Shown here: piece by piece, positions 40,161-49,156 of the stretch
Layout of the letters: each line of letters begins with the position of its first letter
How positions within the stretch are numbered: position 1 is the stretch's first letter
Source of the DNA: Nitrospirota bacterium
GTDB lineage: Bacteria; Nitrospirota; 9FT-COMBO-42-15; HDB-SIOI813
Direction: 5' to 3'
DNA length: 64,000 nt
NCBI GenBank assembly: GCA_016212215.1
Contig: JACRGV010000064.1
Coordinates: 1 to 64,000 of the forward strand
The notes under the pieces: generated by a model
What the model saw: the letters and a program-made list of their open reading frames with translations, nothing else
What the model was told of the DNA's origin: nothing
Databases searched by the model: none
Translations under genes and position numbers: made by a program

Positions 40161-41096
40161 ATGGATTTTGAGTGGGAGAGAAGAACAAAGAACAGGCTGA
40201 ATAAGATATTTGCTGCTGTTGTTATAGTCATAGTGATACTCGTTATTGCTATATTTTACAGAGAATTCAACCATGAGTGGCAGTCATATCAGAAGACGTA
40301 CAATGTTAAACTGGCAGCAAAAATAAAAAGCCAGGAATTAAAAGATACCCCCCTTAAAATTCAACAGGTATGGATTCCAAAGCTCAATACCACAGATAGG
40401 TGCGTGACCTGCCATTCGGGAGTGGAAAATCCGCTCTTTGCTGATGAAGTACAGCCTTATAAGACACACCCCGGCGACATTATGAGAAATCACCCGATTG
40501 ATAAATTCGGGTGTACTATCTGCCATCAGGGAGATGGACAGGCTGTTACTGTTGAAGAAACTCACGGAACTGTTCATCATCTGAACCGTCAGCTACTTTA
40601 CAAAGATTATGTTCAGGCATCATGTGTAAAATGCCACTTGGACCTTCATGATCAATCAGTTAATGGAGAAAAGTTCGCAGGCGTTACCACCTTCTTTGAA
40701 GGGAGAGAGTTGACGTTTAAATTCGGATGCAGAGGTTGTCATAAGATAAATGGAGAAGGAGGGAGTATAGGCCCTGAGTTAACTGGATTAGGAAGCAAGA
40801 CAGAACTTGCCTTCATGTTGATACATGACTTCCAGCATGTAGAGGGGCCTCACACAAAGGCCCAGTGGATATATGAGCATTTTATGAATCCGCAAAAGAT
40901 TGTTCCCGGTAATCCTGAATTAAATTTTGCACCAACAGTTATGCCGAATTTCGGGCTAACTAAAGAACAGGCTACTGCACTTACAATCTATGTATTGGGT
41001 TTAAGGAACCCCCAACTGGATGCTATTCCTTATGAATATATATCTAAAAAGAGGCTTGCCCAGACAACTTCAGATAAACCCGGTACCTTGCAGTAG
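40161..41096 (+). CDS. Membrane-anchored tetrahaem cytochrome c of the bc operon
   Basis: A 311-residue protein anchored by an N-terminal helix (about 14-35). It has four C-x2-CH haem sites with first cysteines at 81 (CVTCH), 118 (CTICH), 155 (CVKCH) and 190 (CRGCH). The last site plus EGGSIGPELTGLGSK and a Met in PTVMPNFGL resembles a class I cytochrome domain. It is the likely electron exit of the Rieske/cytochrome b complex, taking the place of cytochrome c1 or f. ATG follows AAGGGGAGC. Confidence 0.9.
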   Translation: MDFEWERRTKNRLNKIFAAVVIVIVILVIAIFYREFNHEWQSYQKTYNVKLAAKIKSQELKDTPLKIQQVWIPKLNTTDRCVTCHSGVENPLFADEVQPYKTHPGDIMRNHPIDKFGCTICHQGDGQAVTVEETHGTVHHLNRQLLYKDYVQASCVKCHLDLHDQSVNGEKFAGVTTFFEGRELTFKFGCRGCHKINGEGGSIGPELTGLGSKTELAFMLIHDFQHVEGPHTKAQWIYEHFMNPQKIVPGNPELNFAPTVMPNFGLTKEQATALTIYVLGLRNPQLDAIPYEYISKKRLAQTTSDKPGTLQ

Positions 41097-41122
41097 TTAA
41101 TTTTGTCGTGTTACTATTTCCT

Positions 41123-42694
41123 ATGTCCTCTTCAACTTATGAGACACAGGTTGCCAAGGTTGCCAAGATTAAACAATGTGTTGCTGTTAAGGAACGGCTT
41201 AACAATGATGGTGTGTATATTAATTGGCGTATCTCACCTGAGCCTTTCTTAATAAAAAAAGAAGAACTATCCTTTATTGAATCTCTCGGTAGTTATTTTT
41301 ACCAATTCTACAAGGCGTCAAACAAATTATATTATGAAAGTATTGCCGGAATTCAACCGTCATGGGTCGCAGGATATTTAGACCAGGGAAAGCCCCAGTC
41401 CCTTGTTGAATATGCCCGCATGAACAGGATGAGGGGGCTATTGCCTGCTGTAATCAGACCTGACATTATATTGACAGAGGATGGAATGATAGTTTCAGAG
41501 CTGGATTCTGTTCCAGGAGGTATAGGGAAAACCGGTGCCATGGGGATAGCCTATTCGACGATAATGGGTGATGATGTTGCAGGCGGGGCAGATGGCATGG
41601 TGACAGGTTTTATGAATATGCTCAAAACCGCCTCCCGTAATCATGCCCCTGTTATTGCAATTGTTGTCTCTGAAGAGTCCGGCGAATATAGCAGTGAGAT
41701 GGAATGGGTCGCAAAAGAGATAAGGGAAAGAGGGGGGAAGGCATTTTGCCTAAGGCCGGAGGAGGTTGTATTTACTGAGGATGGGTTATTCTTAGAGAAT
41801 ACCCCCCCAAGCCCCCCCTTCGTAAGGGGGGGAATTTCAATAAATAATCCCCCTTTAGAAAAGGGGGGTGAGGGGGAATTTGATTCCCTGCTAAAGATAG
41901 ACATAATTTACAGATTCTTTGAACTCTTTGACCTGAAAAATATCCCCAAAACCGAACTAATGATGTATAGTGCTAAGAAGCGAAAGGTCGCAGTGACGCC
42001 GCCGTTTAAGCACATTCTTGAAGAGAAACTTCTTTATGCCCTTTTTCATCACCCGGTATTAAAAGGCTATTGGGTAAAGGAACTGGGAGAAGATGCTTAT
42101 GAAACTTTGCATAGAATTTTCCCTGCAACATGGATACTTGACCCGGCTGAGATGCCGCCTTATGGTGTAATACCGGACCTTAAAATAGGTGCAAGGCAGG
42201 TATCTAAGTGGGAAGAACTTACAGATACAACTCAGACTGAGAGGGAGTATGTTATAAAACCTTCCGGTTTTTCTGAACTTGCATGGGGCAGCAGAGGGGT
42301 TGTCGCCGGCCATGATATATCAAAGGAGGAGTGGGGAACTGCTTTAAGAAATGCACTTGGTGAGTTTCATAAGACCCCGCACATCCTTCAGAAATTTCAC
42401 AGGGGAAGGCATGTTGATGTAAGATACCTGGATGAAAAACCCCACCCTCACCTTAATCCTCTCCCTGAGGGAGAGGAAATTTCCCTCCCCTTCAAGGGTA
42501 GGGGCAGGGAGGGGATGGGGTTGTATTCTGGTGAGCTAAGAAACATGAAAGGCCGCGTCCGTCTTTGTCCTTATTATTTTGTAGAAGGAGAAGAAGTTAA
42601 TATGAGGGGCATAATGGCAACAGTGTGTAGTCTTGAAAAGAAACTGATACACGGAATGGAGGATGCGGTGATAACGGCAGTGAATAGTGATTAG
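41123..42694 (+). CDS. Conserved protein, possibly ATP-grasp-like, with two repeat insertions
   Basis: A 523-residue soluble protein. The first half has PDIILTEDGMIVSELDSVPGG and VIAIVVSEESGEY. The second half contains REYVIKPSGFSELAWGSRGV, which recalls the ATP-binding strands of ATP-grasp enzymes, and HILQKFHRGRHVDVRYL. No family is securely recognised. Two family A repeats are translated in frame: TPPSPPFVRGG...LEKGGEGEF and PHLNPLPEGEEISLPFKGRG. Start uncertain (GTG 41108 or ATG 41123), with no clear ribosome site. It starts soon after the tetrahaem cytochrome gene. Confidence 0.7.
   Translation: MSSSTYETQVAKVAKIKQCVAVKERLNNDGVYINWRISPEPFLIKKEELSFIESLGSYFYQFYKASNKLYYESIAGIQPSWVAGYLDQGKPQSLVEYARMNRMRGLLPAVIRPDIILTEDGMIVSELDSVPGGIGKTGAMGIAYSTIMGDDVAGGADGMVTGFMNMLKTASRNHAPVIAIVVSEESGEYSSEMEWVAKEIRERGGKAFCLRPEEVVFTEDGLFLENTPPSPPFVRGGISINNPPLEKGGEGEFDSLLKIDIIYRFFELFDLKNIPKTELMMYSAKKRKVAVTPPFKHILEEKLLYALFHHPVLKGYWVKELGEDAYETLHRIFPATWILDPAEMPPYGVIPDLKIGARQVSKWEELTDTTQTEREYVIKPSGFSELAWGSRGVVAGHDISKEEWGTALRNALGEFHKTPHILQKFHRGRHVDVRYLDEKPHPHLNPLPEGEEISLPFKGRGREGMGLYSGELRNMKGRVRLCPYYFVEGEEVNMRGIMATVCSLEKKLIHGMEDAVITAVNSD
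41801..41880. repeat. Family A repeat inserted in the ATP-grasp-like gene (site 1)
   Basis: ACCCCCCCAAGCCCCCCCTTC with GTAAGGGGGGG, then ATCCCCCTTTAGAAAAGGGGG. The frame stays open and encodes a Pro/Gly-rich loop. Confidence 0.85.
42437..42521. repeat. Family A repeat inserted in the ATP-grasp-like gene (site 2)
   Basis: CCCCACCCTCACCTTAATCC with CTCCCTGAGGGAGAGG, then CCCTCCCCTTCAAGGGTAGGGG. It is almost the same sequence, in opposite orientation relative to the coding frame, as the insertion in ppc, and both are read as PHPHLNPLPEGEEIS. Confidence 0.88.
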
Positions 42695-42727
42695 TGATTG
42701 GTGAATGGTGAGAACAAAAGAAAATAA

Positions 42728-42785
42728 GAAAAATTCCCTCCCCTTCAAGGGGAGGGTTAGGGTGGGGATGGGGTTCGGATGAAGG
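42728..42785. repeat. Family A repeat upstream of kamA
   Basis: CCCTCCCCTTCAAGGGGAGGG followed by TTAGGGTGGGGATGGGGTTC and GGATGAA, preceded by GTGATTGGTGAATGGTGA repeats. Confidence 0.8.
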
Positions 42786-42816
42786 TATTTTTTGAGAGAG
42801 AGGGTGACAGAATATA

Positions 42817-43893
42817 ATGGAACAGTGGCAGAACATTCTTAAAAAAAGCCTTATCAGGGCTGAACAGGTTTCTGAAGAGTTTGACCTTGACAAAGGGAAG
42901 ATGGAAACAGTGACTTCAGAATATCCTGTGAGGATTAATCCTTATTTCAAATCCTTGATAAGAGAAAAAGACGACCCTATTTACAAACAGGTTGTGCCTG
43001 ATGAGCTGGAAGTACATGATGATACAGGGATAGTTGACCCGCTTAATGAAGAAGGGGACAGCCCTGTGCCGTCAGTCGTCCATCGTTATGAAGACAGGGC
43101 ACTGCTTATGGTTACACACCAATGTCCTGTTTATTGCAGATTCTGCACAAGGAAGAGATTTGTTGGGAAGGAACCAATATCAAGAGACATGGTTCGGAGA
43201 GGGATTGATTATATAAGGGAACATCAGGAGATAAAGGATGTGATTCTTTCAGGAGGGGACCCGTTACTGCTTAAAGATAAAGAGCTTGAGGAGATATTGA
43301 AAAGCCTGAAAGAGATACAGCATCTTGATGTAATCAGGATAGGTACAAGGACACCGGGCGCACTGCCTCAGCGTATTACACAAAAACTCTGCAGGATGCT
43401 GAAGAAATATCATCCATTATACATGAATATCAATTTCATACATCCGCGTGAGATAACAGATGAGGTAGCAATAGCCTGCGGCAGACTGGCTGATGCCGGA
43501 ATCCCGATGGGTAGCCAGACAGTTCTTCTCAAGGGAATAAATGATGACCCAAAGACCATAAAAGAACTCATGCAAAAACTACTTGCAATCAGGGTCAAGC
43601 CGTATTATCTTTATCAGTGCGATTTGACAAAGGGTACGGAGCATTTGCGGACATCTGTTGAGTGTGGTTTGAATATTATGAAAGAATTGCAGGGGAGAAT
43701 ATCCGGAATGGCAATACCTAAGTTTGTGATTGACCTTCCTGGCGGCGGCGGGAAAGTCCCTATACTGCCGCGTGATTTTGTTCTGGAAATAAATGATGAA
43801 GAAGTGATTCTGAAAAATTTTGAAGACAAGGTATTTCGTTATCCGCAGGCAGGTTGTTTTACTGCCGATTGTTATGGGGTGGGGTGTGATTGA
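42817..43893 (+). CDS. kamA: Lysine 2,3-aminomutase family radical SAM enzyme
   Basis: A 358-residue enzyme with the radical SAM cluster C-x3-C-x2-C at Cys103, Cys107 and Cys110 (CPVYCRFC), VILSGGDPLLL, GTRTPGALPQRIT, and the PLP-binding lysine (Lys302) in IPKFVIDLPGGGGK. It interconverts L-alpha- and L-beta-lysine, a step to beta-lysine compatible solutes or lysine degradation; the closely related EF-P modifying YjeK/EpmB is an alternative, but its length and context favour neither. It has a weak upstream GAGAGGG ribosome site. The dCTP deaminase gene overlaps its end. Confidence 0.87.
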   Translation: MEQWQNILKKSLIRAEQVSEEFDLDKGKMETVTSEYPVRINPYFKSLIREKDDPIYKQVVPDELEVHDDTGIVDPLNEEGDSPVPSVVHRYEDRALLMVTHQCPVYCRFCTRKRFVGKEPISRDMVRRGIDYIREHQEIKDVILSGGDPLLLKDKELEEILKSLKEIQHLDVIRIGTRTPGALPQRITQKLCRMLKKYHPLYMNINFIHPREITDEVAIACGRLADAGIPMGSQTVLLKGINDDPKTIKELMQKLLAIRVKPYYLYQCDLTKGTEHLRTSVECGLNIMKELQGRISGMAIPKFVIDLPGGGGKVPILPRDFVLEINDEEVILKNFEDKVFRYPQAGCFTADCYGVGCD

Positions 43894-45013
43894 TTTTAAA
43901 GGTAATGGGACAATACCTGTACAGGTTCTGAAACAACTTGTAAGCGAAGGGGTTATTAAATCCGGCATACCGGTAATTGAAAAGCAGTATCAGCCGTCAA
44001 GCATTGATTTAAGGCTCGGCAATAAGGCATACAGGGTGAGGAGCAGTTTTCTTCCCCAGCGTAAGAATGTAGACGAACTCCTCAATGAGCTTTTTATGTA
44101 CGAGGTGGATCTGGATGAAAATGGTATTCTCGACAAGAAGAATGTGTATATTATTCCTTTGATGGAAGAATTGCATCTGCCTTGTGAGCTAAACGGCAAG
44201 ACAAATCCTAAAAGTACAACCGGCAGACTGGATGTATTTACAAGGGTTATTACTGACAAAGGGTACAGGTTTGATGAAATAGAACATGGGTATTCAGGAA
44301 AACTATACCTCGAAGTATTTCCGAGGTCCTTTACAGTAAAGGTTAAGACAGGACAGAGCCTTAATCAGTTGCGTTTATTTTGTGATCGTCAGCAGGTAGA
44401 AGATGCGGAATTAAAGAATTTATATAATGCAAATGTACTGTTGTTCGGCGATGATGGTGTGCAGATAGCCCCTGATTCTGCTATTATCAGGGATGGTTTA
44501 TATATGAGGGTAGACCTTAAAGGACACACAAGTAACGGGATAATAGGATTTAAGGCTAAAAGGAACAGTTCCATTATTGATCTCAGTAAGGTTGGTGAGT
44601 ATCTTGCATCAGATTATTGGGAGCCGGTACATGCACCAAAGGAAGGGTTTTACATATTAGAACCTGAAGAATTTTATATCTTTGCCTCAAAAGAAAAGGT
44701 ACGTGTGCCTGTTGAGTATGCAGCAGAGATGATAGAATTTGACGCCGGTTCAGGTGAGTTGAGGACACATTATGCCGGTTTCTTTGACAGCGGATTCGGA
44801 TACGGATATGGCGAGGTGCAGGGGACACGTTCTGTGCTTGAGGTAAGACCCCATGACGTACCTTTCAGGATCGAAGACGGGCAGGTGTTTTTTAAGATAC
44901 GATACGAGAAGATGAGTGAGAAACCTAATACAACTTACGGCGCCGGCATCGGCTCCAACTATTATGCACAGGAGTTGGCGTTAAGTAAGCATTTTAAGAA
45001 TGATTTCTTTTAG
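43874..45013 (+). CDS. dcd: 2'-deoxycytidine 5'-triphosphate deaminase, long form
   Basis: A 379-residue protein, twice the length of the classical Dcd trimer subunit, matching the duplicated DCD-like family (PF06559). It has SSIDLRLGNKAYRVRSS and NGKTNPKSTTGRLDVFTRVI in the first half and SNGIIGFKAKRNSSIIDLSK with VPVEYAAEMIEFDAGSGELR in the second. The role is dCTP to dUTP for thymidylate synthesis. ATG 43874 overlaps kamA by 20 bases; a GTG at 43883 after GGGGTGGG is possible. The stop is 1 bp from a family C repeat fragment. Confidence 0.85.
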   Translation: MGWGVIDFKGNGTIPVQVLKQLVSEGVIKSGIPVIEKQYQPSSIDLRLGNKAYRVRSSFLPQRKNVDELLNELFMYEVDLDENGILDKKNVYIIPLMEELHLPCELNGKTNPKSTTGRLDVFTRVITDKGYRFDEIEHGYSGKLYLEVFPRSFTVKVKTGQSLNQLRLFCDRQQVEDAELKNLYNANVLLFGDDGVQIAPDSAIIRDGLYMRVDLKGHTSNGIIGFKAKRNSSIIDLSKVGEYLASDYWEPVHAPKEGFYILEPEEFYIFASKEKVRVPVEYAAEMIEFDAGSGELRTHYAGFFDSGFGYGYGEVQGTRSVLEVRPHDVPFRIEDGQVFFKIRYEKMSEKPNTTYGAGIGSNYYAQELALSKHFKNDFF

Positions 45014-45080
45014 TGGACGCTGAAAAACGCCCAAATCCAATTCCCCCTCCCTTGACGGGAGGGGGTAGGGGGAGGGTGAG
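45014..45080. repeat. Family C fragment joined to a family A repeat
   Basis: TGGACGCTGAAAAACGCCCA matches the left end of family C and runs directly into TTCCCCCTCCCTTGACGGGA plus its complementary arm (family A, as at 18040-18080). One element appears to have inserted into or truncated the other. Confidence 0.75.
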
Positions 45081-45114
45081 CATAGATGCATTTAGAATCA
45101 ACAGGAGGTAGGTA

Positions 45115-45849
45115 ATGTTAAAGATTGTACGTGAACTGGCAGTGGATAATCCTTGGGTGTTGAAGATAATCATGGGTGTTATTGCCATTACCTTTGTTAT
45201 TACAATGGGATGGTGGGGTATTAAACAACCTAAGGAAAATGTAGTTGTAATAGTTAATGGGCATAACATTAAGGTGCAGGACTACAGAAGGGCATATAAC
45301 AGGACAGTAGAGTATTACAGAGATGCATTTAAAGATAAGTTTGATGCAGACATGCTTGAAAAGATGAACGTTAAGGACAAGGTTGTGGAAGACCTCGTTA
45401 AAAGGGAGTTGTGGCTTGATGCTGCAAATGGACTTGGTCTGATGGTCAGTGATGGAGAACTGAGAGACAATATAATGAAGATGACTGTTTTCCACAAAGA
45501 CGGAAGATTCAGCAGTACACTGTACGAGAGGCTACTTGCCTCCAACCGTATGAAGGCAGGGGACTTTGAAGCATTACAGCGCAGTGAACTTCTTATAGAA
45601 AAGATGAAAAGGATTGTAAAGGATTCAGTGCAGGTTACAGATGATGAGGTAAATGAAGCATACCCTCTTTCAGCCGCCGGTAAACCATCAACATCAGCCA
45701 AGTCCCCAACAGTTACAGAGCGGCCGGCGGAAGAGATGAGCAGACTAAAAAAATTCATGCAATTCCAGAAACAGGAAAAGGCCGTCATGGCTTATGCCAA
45801 CGCCATGCGCTCCGCCGCAAAGATAAACGTGAAGAAAGAGTTGTTGTAA
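45115..45849 (+). CDS. SurA/PpiD-like periplasmic chaperone, N-terminal domain only
   Basis: A 244-residue protein anchored by an N-terminal helix (about 18-36, IIMGVIAITFVITMGWWGI). Its SurA_N-type helical chaperone domain (NVVVIVNGHNIKVQDYRRAY, DLVKRELWLDAANGLGLMVS) and the C-terminal helix follow. The parvulin isomerase domain expected of PpiD/SurA is absent. An alanine/serine/proline linker (SAAGKPSTSAKSPTVTERP) takes its place. It would assist folding of exported proteins. Ribosome site CAGGAGGTAGG. Confidence 0.8.
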   Translation: MLKIVRELAVDNPWVLKIIMGVIAITFVITMGWWGIKQPKENVVVIVNGHNIKVQDYRRAYNRTVEYYRDAFKDKFDADMLEKMNVKDKVVEDLVKRELWLDAANGLGLMVSDGELRDNIMKMTVFHKDGRFSSTLYERLLASNRMKAGDFEALQRSELLIEKMKRIVKDSVQVTDDEVNEAYPLSAAGKPSTSAKSPTVTERPAEEMSRLKKFMQFQKQEKAVMAYANAMRSAAKINVKKELL

Positions 45850-45870
45850 TTTAACTTTTCTGCCTTCAAC

Positions 45871-45955
45871 CGAAAATACCTCCGGCGGGGTTGGAAAACC
45901 CTGCCTATCCATTTCTATGAGGATAGGCGGGACATTCCTGTCCCGCTGATTTTCA
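45871..45955. repeat. Family B composite repeat, reverse copy
   Basis: Reverse complement of 34146-34230: CGGCGGGGTTGGAAAACCCTG, CCTATCC...GGATAGG, GCGGGACATTCCTGTCCCGC. It is followed by AAAGGCTCATGCGAGTTCAT flank that recurs at 46110-46130. Confidence 0.8.
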
Positions 45956-45997
45956 TGTCCCTTTGTAAGCCAAAGGCTCATGCGAGTTCATCCGAAA

Positions 45998-46092
45998 ATC
46001 AACCCCATCCCCACCCTACCCCTCCCCTTGAAGGGGAGGGAATCAACATAGCCCCCTCTCCCTCAGGGAGAGGGTGAGGGTGGGGTTTTCAT
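45998..46092. repeat. Family A repeat downstream of ppc
   Basis: AACCCCATCCCCACCCTACC with CTCCCCTTGAAGGGGAGGG, then CCCCTCTCCCTCAGGGAGAGG and GTGAGGGTGGGG. It lies between convergent genes in a 350-bp block made almost entirely of repeats. Family D units (46141-46195) follow up to the ppc stop. Confidence 0.85.
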
Positions 46093-46196
46093 TGCCCTTT
46101 GTGAACCCCCGGCTCATGCGAGTTCATCCTAAAACCCTTTCTAACTTCTTGCCTCTGGCCTCTTGCTTTTCACATCTTACTTCTAACATCTCTCTT

Positions 46197-49025
46197 TCAA
46201 CCCGTATTCCTCATCCCTGCCGCTATACAGCTTATAGTGAGTAGTACGGAATCGGAGAGTTCTTGCCGTTTTTCTTCTGTATGCCCTTCTTCTCTGAGCT
46301 GTTTAAGCAGGTTTACCTGAAGGTAGTTTATAGGATCAATAAAGGGATTGCGGAGACTTATTGAGCGTTGCAGTACAGGATCATTGTCAAGCAATTTCTT
46401 TTGACCGGTTATAAGAAGGATCATCTCCGTTGAAAGGTCAAATTCTTTCTTTAATATACCGAATATTTTTTCTCTTACATTATTATCAGTTACAAGGGTA
46501 GAATATAGATGCGAGATGTTCATATCTGTCTTTGCCATTGTCATCTGAATGTTATCAAGCAGATTCTCAAAGAACGGCCACTTACGGTACATCTCCTTTA
46601 AGATATTTGTGTTGATTTCAGGGGATTGGTCAATGAAACTTTTTAATGCAGATCCAATCGGATACCAGGCAACAAAAAGGTGCCTGTTCTGTGTCCAACT
46701 GAATATCCAGGGTATAGCCCTCAGGTCATCTATCTTTTCTGTTCCCCGCCTCCTTGCAGGTCTTGAACCTATCTTTGCAAGTCCTATCTCATTGACAGGT
46801 GCGGCATAAGTGAAGTATGTATAAAAATCAGGGTCATCAATAAGTTCTCTGTATGTTCTGTATGATATGTCAGACAGCTCATCAAATACAGGTGAATAAA
46901 TTTTTTCGAGGGATAGCAGTTCTGAACGGTATTCAGGGGCACTAGCCTCAACAACACCGGCAATCATTAGTTCAAGGTTATGTAAAGCCGTACCTTGATT
47001 AGCATATTTGGAGGAGATAACCTCTCCCTGTTCTGTAATCTTTATGTTTCCTCGTACAGTTCCGGGCGGCTGGGCAAGGATTGCCTTGTGTGTCGGTCCT
47101 CCCCCGCGTCCGACAGTCCCTCCACGTCCGTGAAATAATCTTAGCTTTATACCATGTGACTGTGCAGTATTCCACAACCTGTTCTGTACCTTATACAGTT
47201 CCCAGCTTGACGTAATAATTCCGCCGTCTTTACTACTATCTGAATAGCCAAGCATAATCTCCTGGGTATTATCTCTATAACTCAGATATTGTTTGTAAAC
47301 AGGAAGGGAAAACAGCCCGTCAATAATTTCACAAGATCGCTGTAAATCATCTATGGTTTCAAAGAGGGGGACTATGTCAATGCCTTGGGAAATTTCCTCT
47401 CCCTCAGGGAGAGGATTAAGGTGAGGGTGGGGTGTCCTCATGGACGTTTCAGTCATAACTCTGTAAAGCCCCGCCTCTTTCGCAAGCAGCAGTACGGCGA
47501 GGATATCGCTTATATTATGTGTCATGCTTATAATATAACTGCCTACTGCCTCTGGGCTTATGTTTTCCCTTGCCCACCTGATAACCCTGAAGGTTTCAAA
47601 GGTATTTCTGGATTCTGCTGATAGTTCCATGTCTTCTAATATAGGGAATATCAGCGGCCGCGGATTTTTAATCTCCTCCGCTAATATAAGAATTTTTTCA
47701 TCTTCAGATAGCGTCATGAAATTACGGTATAAGGAGAGCCGCTCAAATATTTCATTTATTGTAATTAGATGTCTGGAAGATTCTTCCCTGATATCCAGTT
47801 TTGCAAGGTGAAAGCCGAAGACCTCGACCCTGTTAATCATTCCTGAAATATCAATTTCTGCAGTCCTTGCCCCCTTATTTAAGGTGAGGCTCCTGCGTAT
47901 AATCTGGAGATCATTTAATAATTCTGTCGGGTTGTGATACGGCTTTTGCCCATCCGAAGCCTGCCTTGTTTCTTCTATCCGTATCTTCATAAAAGACAGC
48001 TTCTGTCTGTATGGTTCATAAGGGTTTCTGTTGAATATCTTCCGGCCTGTCTCAGGCATGTCCCTCGCGTCTTTTTCAAGGGAGGATAATAATTCTTCCG
48101 AAACATTGGTTTTTGTTGTTGACTGACTCAGGTTTCCGATGAGTTCCTGAATTGACTGTATATACAAAGAGAGTATGCAGTCTTTTTGTGTGGAGAGTGT
48201 CCATTTTGTTAGTCCTGGTGTGACATTTGGATTACCGTCTCTGTCTCCGCCAATCCATGAACCGAATCTAAGTATTGCCGGTATCGAAAGTGTCTCTGCA
48301 TTTGCATCAGGGTAAAACCTGATTAAATGCATTTTCAGTAAACGGTATATTGTTGGGATAGCATCGTAGAATGTCTCACGGAAATAATAGAGACCGTTTG
48401 ACACCTCTTCCTCTACAGTAGGCCTTTCAAGGAATATGTCACCTGTCTGCCATAACTTCTGGATCTCATTTATTATGTCCTCTCTCAGGAGTGCTTTTTC
48501 TTCGGGTGTCCAGATAGGGTTTTCTTTCTTGAATATAGTGAGGTATATCTTCCTGTATTTCTTGAGTATGGTAAGCCGCTTTGCCTCTGTAGGGTGGGCG
48601 GTCATTACAGGTTCAATGGAAAGTTTTTCTATAAGGCTGATCAGGGTCTTAATATCTATACCGTTTTCCCTTAGCCTAAAAAGACATTCATCAAAAGAAC
48701 CCTTCACAATACCATCATGCCTCTGAATATCCCTCCGCTCCTGCATACCGAAGTTTTCTTCAGCAGTATTAAGGAGGTAGAAGTAGAGTGCAAATGCCTG
48801 AATCAGCTTTGATGATATTGATAGGTCAAGGTGTTCTGCCTTATGAAGGAGGCGTGTCTCTATCAAAGGGTCATACTGATATTTAATCTTCTTACATGCA
48901 CTCCTGAACTCCTCAACTAACCTGAGAAGACCCTCCCCTTCCTGATTGAGAATAACCTCATCAAGCGCCTCCTCAAGATACTGTATATCCGCCTGCAGCC
49001 GGCTGTCATCAAAAGGACGATTCAT
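46197..49025 (-). CDS. ppc: Phosphoenolpyruvate carboxylase with in-frame repeat insertion
   Basis: A 942-residue cytoplasmic enzyme making oxaloacetate from PEP and bicarbonate. Catalytic signatures: VMTAHPTEAKR (His144, equivalent to E. coli His138), MLGYSDSSKDGGIITSSWEL, FHGRGGTVGRGGGPTHKAI and the conserved C-terminal MRNTG. The insertion of about 17 residues (TPHPHLNPLPEGEEISQ) between the YRVMTETSM helix and GIDIVPLFETIDDL is a translated family A repeat in front of an active-site strand. All key residues remain, so it is probably active. It has no ribosome site of note. Confidence 0.95.
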   Translation of the reverse strand: MNRPFDDSRLQADIQYLEEALDEVILNQEGEGLLRLVEEFRSACKKIKYQYDPLIETRLLHKAEHLDLSISSKLIQAFALYFYLLNTAEENFGMQERRDIQRHDGIVKGSFDECLFRLRENGIDIKTLISLIEKLSIEPVMTAHPTEAKRLTILKKYRKIYLTIFKKENPIWTPEEKALLREDIINEIQKLWQTGDIFLERPTVEEEVSNGLYYFRETFYDAIPTIYRLLKMHLIRFYPDANAETLSIPAILRFGSWIGGDRDGNPNVTPGLTKWTLSTQKDCILSLYIQSIQELIGNLSQSTTKTNVSEELLSSLEKDARDMPETGRKIFNRNPYEPYRQKLSFMKIRIEETRQASDGQKPYHNPTELLNDLQIIRRSLTLNKGARTAEIDISGMINRVEVFGFHLAKLDIREESSRHLITINEIFERLSLYRNFMTLSEDEKILILAEEIKNPRPLIFPILEDMELSAESRNTFETFRVIRWARENISPEAVGSYIISMTHNISDILAVLLLAKEAGLYRVMTETSMRTPHPHLNPLPEGEEISQGIDIVPLFETIDDLQRSCEIIDGLFSLPVYKQYLSYRDNTQEIMLGYSDSSKDGGIITSSWELYKVQNRLWNTAQSHGIKLRLFHGRGGTVGRGGGPTHKAILAQPPGTVRGNIKITEQGEVISSKYANQGTALHNLELMIAGVVEASAPEYRSELLSLEKIYSPVFDELSDISYRTYRELIDDPDFYTYFTYAAPVNEIGLAKIGSRPARRRGTEKIDDLRAIPWIFSWTQNRHLFVAWYPIGSALKSFIDQSPEINTNILKEMYRKWPFFENLLDNIQMTMAKTDMNISHLYSTLVTDNNVREKIFGILKKEFDLSTEMILLITGQKKLLDNDPVLQRSISLRNPFIDPINYLQVNLLKQLREEGHTEEKRQELSDSVLLTISCIAAGMRNTG
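47386..47438. repeat. Family A repeat inserted in ppc
   Basis: AAATTTCCTCTCCCTCAGGG with AGAGGATTAAGGTGAGGGTG lies in the coding frame. Read on the minus strand it matches 42437-42480. Confidence 0.87.
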
Positions 49026-49156
49026 AATGTTTCCGACTATAGCAAAATTCTTGTTATTATGAAAGGCTTTTAACCTTTGTTGTCACATTGCCTATAACCT
49101 TAAACTTTGCTACTATATACCATATTTAACCGACCATATTTGAGGAGTATGACAAT

